Part shown: positions 15,183-23,120 of the stretch, one piece after another
How the letters are laid out: each line of letters opens with the position of its first letter
How positions within the stretch are numbered: position 1 is the first letter of the stretch
Assembly (NCBI GenBank): GCA_003566795.1
Contig: PXBU01000248.1
Coordinates: 1-23,120 of the forward strand
DNA length: 23,120 bases
Source: Puniceicoccaceae bacterium
Lineage (GTDB): Bacteria; Verrucomicrobiota; Verrucomicrobiia; Opitutales; Coraliomargaritaceae
Reading direction: 5' to 3'
The notes under the pieces: model-generated
What the model saw: the letters and a program-made list of their open reading frames with translations, nothing else
Databases searched by the model: none
What the model was told of the DNA's origin: nothing
Program-made: the position numbers and the translations under genes

Positions 15183-16310
15183 ATGGCAGAGCATTCTGAC
15201 AGTATGGCCCGTATTTACCTATCCCCCCCGGAGATCACATTGCAGGATTACGCCAGCGTGGAGGCAGTCTTGGCTTCCAACTGGGTGGCTCCGGCCGGAC
15301 CGAAGCTGGTCGAGTTCGAAGCGGCCGTGGCGTCGCGCACCGGGGTGGGGCACGCACTGGCACTTAGTTCCGGGACGGCCGCCTTGCACTTGGCACTGCA
15401 GCTACTCGGCGTCGGGCCAGGTGACGAAGTCATTTGCCCGACCTTGACCTTTGCCGCCAGTGCCAATCCGATTTGTTATTTGGGAGCGGAGCCGGTCTTT
15501 GTCGACAGCGAGCCGCGCACGTGGAATATGGACCCCGACTTACTGGAGCAAGCTCTGCGGGAGCGTCCTGCCATCAAGGCGGTGATCGTGGTGCATCTGT
15601 ATGGACAATGCGCCGAGATGGAGCGGATCATCGAACTGTGCCGCAAATTCGACAAACCGCTGGTCGAGGATGCTGCTGAGGCACTCGGCGCGAGCTATCG
15701 GGGGCGTCCCGCCGGATCGATGGGTGACTTGGCGCTCTTTTCATTTAACGGGAATAAGATAATAACGACATCCGGTGGCGGTATGTTGCTTTCGGATCGT
15801 GCGGAATGGATTGCGCGCGCGCGTTACCTTTCAGCTCAGGCACGCGAGCCAGTGCTGCACTACGAGCACCGGGAGATCGGCTACAACTATCGCATGAGCA
15901 ATGTGCTGGCCGGACTGGGGCATAGTCAATTTTCCGATCTTGGCCGCCGGATCGCGGCCAGGCGCAGGCATTTTGAGGCGTATACCGCTGCTTTTGCCGC
16001 CATCCCGGAGATTGAGATGATGCCAGTGCCGCAACCCGATGCGGTCAACTACTGGCTCAGCTGCATCACTTTGAGCGGAGGAGCGGAGATGCGTGACCGG
16101 TTGATTGCAGTGCTGGAGGCTGAGGACGTGGAGGCACGCCCCCTCTGGAAACCGCTGCACCTGCAGCCGGTTTTTTCCGGGCGCGACTGTTACGGCGGTG
16201 GCGTTGCCGAGGCGCTTTTCGAGCGGGGACTGTGCTTGCCGAGTGGGTCCGCCATGTCGGATGCAGCACGGCAGCGCGTCATCGAACTGATCACCCAAGC
16301 GCTGGAGTAG
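15183..16310 (+). CDS. DegT/DnrJ/EryC1/StrS-family PLP sugar aminotransferase
   Basis: A 375-residue fold-type I PLP enzyme of the family that aminates nucleotide-linked keto sugars for cell-surface glycans. The N-terminus IYLSPPEITLQDYASVEAVLASNWVAPAGP is characteristic; LSSGTAALHLAL binds the PLP phosphate; VEDAAEALGA holds the pyridine-ring Asp; FSFNGNKIITTSGGGM holds the Schiff-base Lys192. HREIGYNYRMSNVLAGLGHSQ is the conserved dimer/active-site loop. No sugar-nucleotide enzyme is adjacent, so the exact sugar is unknown. A start at ATG 15204 (MARIYLSPP) matches the family N-terminus about as well as ATG 15183; neither has a clear ribosome-binding site. A REP-like element begins 50 nt after the stop. 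Confidence 0.92.
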   Translation: MAEHSDSMARIYLSPPEITLQDYASVEAVLASNWVAPAGPKLVEFEAAVASRTGVGHALALSSGTAALHLALQLLGVGPGDEVICPTLTFAASANPICYLGAEPVFVDSEPRTWNMDPDLLEQALRERPAIKAVIVVHLYGQCAEMERIIELCRKFDKPLVEDAAEALGASYRGRPAGSMGDLALFSFNGNKIITTSGGGMLLSDRAEWIARARYLSAQAREPVLHYEHREIGYNYRMSNVLAGLGHSQFSDLGRRIAARRRHFEAYTAAFAAIPEIEMMPVPQPDAVNYWLSCITLSGGAEMRDRLIAVLEAEDVEARPLWKPLHLQPVFSGRDCYGGGVAEALFERGLCLPSGSAMSDAARQRVIELITQALE

Positions 16311-16343
16311 AGCCAGGTGGGGTCGTGTCCCGATCAAATAAAC

Positions 16344-16392
16344 TTTTCATAGAATATCTGGTAGCGACTGGCTTTATGCCAGGCTAGATCCC
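16344..16392 (+). repeat. REP-like element, copy 3
   Basis: GTAGCGA (16361-16367) is followed by the perfect hairpin CTGGC-TTTAT-GCCAG (16368-16382). Forty-three of 49 positions equal copy 2 near sucA. It occupies the 84-nt space between the convergent aminotransferase and deoC genes, and its last base is 3 nt from the deoC stop codon. GTAG starts 50 nt after the aminotransferase stop, in sense orientation, a placement nearly equal to that of copy 2 after sucA. Confidence 0.8.
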
Positions 16393-16394
16393 GA

Positions 16395-17075
16395 TCAATA
16401 CCCGCTCCCCGCCGCTTTGCCGTCACCGCAGATTGCAGCACAAGAGCTCCACCCCACACCCAGCCGGGCAGCCCCCATCTCGATAAAATGCCGGGCACTG
16501 GCGGCGTCGCGGATGCCGCCGGACGGCTTGACCTGGGCGCGTCCGTCAGCGGTTTTGAGCATGAGTTGGACCTGGGATTCTTGGGCACCTTCACCGTTGA
16601 AGCCGGTTGATGTTTTGACGTAGTCGGCCCCGGCTTTGATGCAAATTTCAGTTAGTTTTGCAATCTCATCCAAATTGAGATGAGCGGTTTCAAAAATAAC
16701 TTTGAGGACTGTGCCGGTTGCTTTGGTCTGTGCGGCGACGCCGGCGATATCTGCTTGCACCGCCTCCCAGTCGCCCGATTTGACCCATCCATAGTTGGCC
16801 ACCATGTCGATCTCGTCGACCCCCAGATTGATGTAGCGGGCGGCCTCATCGGACTTGCTGGCGGAAAGTTGGTCACCATGGGGAAAGCCCAGCACCACAC
16901 ATACTTTCGTCTGGCTGCCTTGACAGAGTGATTGCGCCAGCGCGATATCGCAGGGGCGTACACAGACGCTGAAAGTTTTCAATTCGACACAGGCACGAAT
17001 GGCCGCGGCGGCTTCGTCCTGAGTCATTTCCGGTTTGAGCACGGCGGCATCGAGGTAGCGGTGTAATTGGTTCAT
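16395..17075 (-). CDS. deoC: Deoxyribose-phosphate aldolase
   Basis: A 226-residue class I aldolase that splits 2-deoxyribose-5-phosphate into glyceraldehyde-3-phosphate and acetaldehyde in deoxynucleoside breakdown. HRYLDAAVLKPEMT is the DeoC N-terminus; CVVLGFPHG, DEIDMVANYGWVKSGD, LKVIFETAHL, the Schiff-base Lys in ADYVKTSTGF and the second Lys in VKPSGGIRD are all present. The C-terminus is slightly diverged but complete. It begins 26 nt after the RNase gene on the same strand, so both probably lie in the purL operon. AGGG about seven bases upstream of the ATG may be a weak ribosome-binding site. Confidence 0.95.
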   Translation of the reverse strand: MNQLHRYLDAAVLKPEMTQDEAAAAIRACVELKTFSVCVRPCDIALAQSLCQGSQTKVCVVLGFPHGDQLSASKSDEAARYINLGVDEIDMVANYGWVKSGDWEAVQADIAGVAAQTKATGTVLKVIFETAHLNLDEIAKLTEICIKAGADYVKTSTGFNGEGAQESQVQLMLKTADGRAQVKPSGGIRDAASARHFIEMGAARLGVGWSSCAAICGDGKAAGSGY

Positions 17076-17101
17076 GGGTGGACCCTAGAATAATCAGGCA
17101 G

Positions 17102-18511
17102 CTAGTCCAGCGTGTAAACCGAGTCGTAGGCAGGCGCGAGGCTGGGTACGGTGGTCTCCGTTTCCAATGTGCGGGCGAAGTTGTCCGCGACCTCGGCTTC
17201 GCCGTGGGTGACGAAAATTTGCCGTGGTTTGGTCTGCATCACACGGATCCAGTCCAGTAGCTCCGACTTGCCCGCATGACCGGAGAAGCCGCCAATCTGT
17301 GCCACCTGCGCTTTTACCTCACGCTGCTCGCCGAAGAGGCGCACTTCCTTGGCACCGTTCAGTATGATGTGCCCCAAAGTGCCCTGTGCCTGATAGCCCA
17401 CGAAGAGGATGGTGTTTTCAGAGCTGCCCATGTTGGCTTTCAGGTGATGCTTGATGCGTCCCCCCGTGCACATGCCGGAGCCTGCGATGATGATGACTGT
17501 CCCGCGGATTGAATTGATCGCTTTCGATTGCTCCACCGTCCGGATTAATTTGAGCGAGGGGAAATCACAGGGGTGGTTCCCCCGGCTCAAGCGCTCCAGC
17601 GTGCCCTCGTCAAAAAGCTCCGGGTGTCGTCGGAACACATCAGTGACCCGTACCGCCATCGGGCTGTCTACCAGCACCATGGTGGGTGGGATACGCTTCT
17701 GTTCCAGCAGTTCGCCGAGATAATACATCAATTCCTGAGAGCGCTCGACCGCAAAGCTCGGGATGATCACATTGCCGCCCCGGCGGTGGGCCTCGTTGAC
17801 CACATCGGCCAGCTGCTGATGGATCGTCGCACCGACTGGATGCTCGCGGTCGCCATAAGTGGATTCCATCACCACGTAATCCGCACCCTCCGTAAACAGG
17901 GTGGGGTCGCGCAGAATCGGCACATCGCTGCGCCCGATGTCACCCGAGAACAAAAGCGTGCGGGTCTCGCCGTCTGCTTGTACCTTCAGTAAAATACTTG
18001 CCGCCCCCAAAATATGCCCGCTCTCGAAGAAAGTGGCCTCAAAGCCATCGGCGATCGGCACGGGCGCGCCGAAGTTGACGTAGGACATCAAAGTGCCGAC
18101 TTGTTCGGCATCCTCGATGGTGAAAAGCGGCACCGCCGGATGCTTGCCGCTCCGTCCTTCCTTCCGGTGGCGCTTCTTCTTAAAGGCGACGTCTTCTTCC
18201 TGGATTTTAGCACTGTCGCTCATCACGATTTTGGCAATGTCGCCGGTTGCCGCCGTGCAGAAGATTTTCGCGCGCAAACCATCCCGGCCCAGTTTCGGCA
18301 GCAAGCCGCAGTGGTCGAGATGTGCATGGGTCAGGCAAACTGCATCCAGCTGGTTGGGCGGCAGTTTAAAGTCCTGCCAATTCCGCTCCAGCAGCGCCCG
18401 CTCCTGGTAGTAGCCACAGTCAATCATGACGCGCTGATTGTTGGCCTCTACGATATACTGTGATCCAGTCACATTTTGGGCCGCTCCCAGAAAACGAATT
18501 TTGATGCTCAT
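17102..18511 (-). CDS. Metallo-beta-lactamase/beta-CASP RNase (RNA-specificity domain)
   Basis: A 469-residue zinc-dependent nuclease of the beta-CASP group, related to archaeal and eukaryotic CPSF73-type and bacterial YsgB-like RNA-processing enzymes. The MBL core has THAHLDHCG with His62, His64, Asp66 and His67, then ESGHILGAAS and LLFSGDIGRSD; the beta-CASP insertion (about 205-350) starts after VMESTYGDREHP; the C-terminal part has IIAGSGMCTGGRIKHHL and IGGFSGHAGKSELLDWI. All metal ligands appear intact. It lies 33 nt after purL and 26 nt before deoC, so it is likely co-transcribed with nucleotide-metabolism genes. No Shine-Dalgarno sequence is visible. It is distinct from RNase J, which has a different C-terminus. 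Confidence 0.92.
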   Translation of the reverse strand: MSIKIRFLGAAQNVTGSQYIVEANNQRVMIDCGYYQERALLERNWQDFKLPPNQLDAVCLTHAHLDHCGLLPKLGRDGLRAKIFCTAATGDIAKIVMSDSAKIQEEDVAFKKKRHRKEGRSGKHPAVPLFTIEDAEQVGTLMSYVNFGAPVPIADGFEATFFESGHILGAASILLKVQADGETRTLLFSGDIGRSDVPILRDPTLFTEGADYVVMESTYGDREHPVGATIHQQLADVVNEAHRRGGNVIIPSFAVERSQELMYYLGELLEQKRIPPTMVLVDSPMAVRVTDVFRRHPELFDEGTLERLSRGNHPCDFPSLKLIRTVEQSKAINSIRGTVIIIAGSGMCTGGRIKHHLKANMGSSENTILFVGYQAQGTLGHIILNGAKEVRLFGEQREVKAQVAQIGGFSGHAGKSELLDWIRVMQTKPRQIFVTHGEAEVADNFARTLETETTVPSLAPAYDSVYTLD

Positions 18512-18544
18512 AGTTGGTCGGAATTGGGGGTTTGCTGATGCCAG

Positions 18545-22477
<3,933 letters not shown>

Positions 22478-22490
22478 GTGGGGAGGAAGA

Positions 22491-22525
22491 TTGAACGTCG
22501 AACGTCGAACTTCCAACATCGAATG
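22491..22525. repeat. TTGAACGTCGAACG iterated repeat in the purL leader
   Basis: TTGAACG, TCGAACG and TCGAACT follow one another, then CCAACAT and CGAATG. The array lies 13-48 nt upstream of the preferred purL start and overlaps an alternative in-frame ATG at 22519. It is another seed family of the spacer-array type. Confidence 0.65.
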
Positions 22526-22566
22526 AGCGCGACAAGAAAAATTGATCTACGGAGCATTCAGCTTCT

Positions 22567-22631
22567 CCCAACAACCAACAAATAATTAAAATTAGGGACA
22601 GGCAAATAATAGTTGACAATTGGTCGTTGGG
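22567..22631. repeat. Imperfect inverted repeat in the purL/RAYT divergent region
   Basis: CCCAACAACCAA (22567-22578) and TTGGTCGTTGGG (22620-22631) are inverted copies with one mismatch, 41 nt apart. The AT-rich interior could contain divergent promoters. It may fold as a long stem-loop 45 nt before the transposase start. Confidence 0.4.
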
Positions 22632-22675
22632 TGTGCGAGGGTTGGGATGGATTGTTAAATTAATAGAATAGGAAT

Positions 22676-23120
22676 ATGAGAACACGTCGCTTAAAAGTAA
22701 TTGGGGGGAGAGAGGCTTGCTACCATGTGATGACTCGTACGGTGAATGGAGAGCGTTTGTTTGAGGATCGGGAGAAGGAGGTGCTGCGTAAGATGATCTG
22801 GCAGGTGGCGGACTTCTGTGGGGTGCAGGTGCTGACCTACTGCGTAATGGCGAACCACTTCCATGTGCTGCTGCGGGTGCCGGAGGCGGGGGAAGTCTCG
22901 GATGGGGAACTGTTGCGGCGCTACCGGGTGCTTTACCCCAAGCCCACGAAATACCAGACGGCGAAGATCGAGGTGATGGAGAAGCATCTGGCCGCAGGTG
23001 GTGAGGAGGCGGAGGCGATCCGCCAGCGGCTGTTGGCGCGGATGGGGGATGTTTCGGAGTATATGAAGACACTAAAGCAGCGCTTTTCGGTGTGGTTTAA
23101 CCGCTCGCATGAGCGTTTTG
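22676..23120 (+). CDS. REP-associated tyrosine transposase (RAYT, Y1/IS200-like), 3' end outside window
   Basis: The first 148 codons of a Y1-family HUH transposase. The N-terminus MRTRRLKVIGGREACYHVMTR (in part), the metal-binding His-x-His in VMANHFHVLLRVP (His61, His63) and SEYMKTLKQRFSVWFNRSHERF with candidate nucleophile Tyr129 match the REP-associated group rather than true IS200/IS605. Residues about 70-125 form a charged insertion between the HUH motif and the Tyr helix. Such enzymes nick single-stranded DNA at GTAG-headed REP hairpins; three such elements occur in this window. ATG 22676 is preceded by AGGA at very short spacing. It is divergent from purL, and no flanking REP is seen on the left side. 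Intactness at the 3' end is unknown. Confidence 0.88.
   Translation, partial: MRTRRLKVIGGREACYHVMTRTVNGERLFEDREKEVLRKMIWQVADFCGVQVLTYCVMANHFHVLLRVPEAGEVSDGELLRRYRVLYPKPTKYQTAKIEVMEKHLAAGGEEAEAIRQRLLARMGDVSEYMKTLKQRFSVWFNRSHERF

Overview
The window looks like a chromosomal segment of a GC-rich, Gram-negative, free-living and probably marine bacterium of the PVC group. My best guess is Verrucomicrobiota, class Opitutae. This rests on the mix of an iduronate-2-sulfatase-like exported sulfatase, an archaeal/eukaryotic-type prolyl-tRNA synthetase, a YciH/SUI1 protein, a HydB/HoxF-like NuoF and a REP-associated transposase. It is inference, because no rRNA or other phylogenetic marker is present. 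Most content is housekeeping metabolism; the unusual content is in the spacers and in protein linkers.

Layout from left to right. 1-2055 (minus): a nuoE-nuoF pair, the electron-input module of an NADH-linked dehydrogenase or hydrogenase, with nuoF cut by the window edge and a good promoter-like sequence upstream of nuoE. 2056-2488: a spacer with no convincing gene. 2489-3991 (minus): a lone secreted sulfatase. 4115-5929 (plus): a 79-residue membrane protein and proS. 5958-8347 (minus): a GT-B glycosyltransferase followed by a HAD hydrolase. 8501-14363 (minus): the whole 2-oxoglutarate dehydrogenase complex in the order sucA, sucB, lpd. 14506-16310 (plus): a 70-residue unknown protein overlapping a YciH-type factor, then a DegT-family aminotransferase. 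16395-22477 (minus): purL (fused synthetase and glutaminase), a beta-CASP metallo-RNase and deoC, closely spaced. 22676-end (plus): a truncated REP-associated tyrosine transposase (RAYT).

Functionally, sucA, sucB and lpd encode one TCA-cycle complex, and NuoE/NuoF could reoxidise the NADH it makes. purL and deoC concern nucleotide synthesis and salvage, and the RNase between them concerns RNA turnover. The glycosyltransferase and HAD hydrolase may perform consecutive steps on one glycoside.

The most interesting signal is a layer of repeats. First, a REP-like family (GTAGCGA followed by a hairpin with a TTTAT loop) occurs three times; two copies form an inverted pair between sucA and sucB, and the third lies between the aminotransferase and deoC. 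Second, a RAYT, the enzyme class known to work with such REPs, is in the same window. Third, several unrelated families of imperfect 5-13-nt iterated units sit just upstream of start codons (lpd, sucB, purL, the aminotransferase) and also inside coding sequence at protein linkers (SucB residues about 85-133; PurL between its synthetase and glutaminase domains). Fourth, a perfect 17-bp hairpin has the sucB stop codon in its loop and looks like an inverted copy of the gene's own 3' end. Together these suggest active small-repeat generation in this genome.
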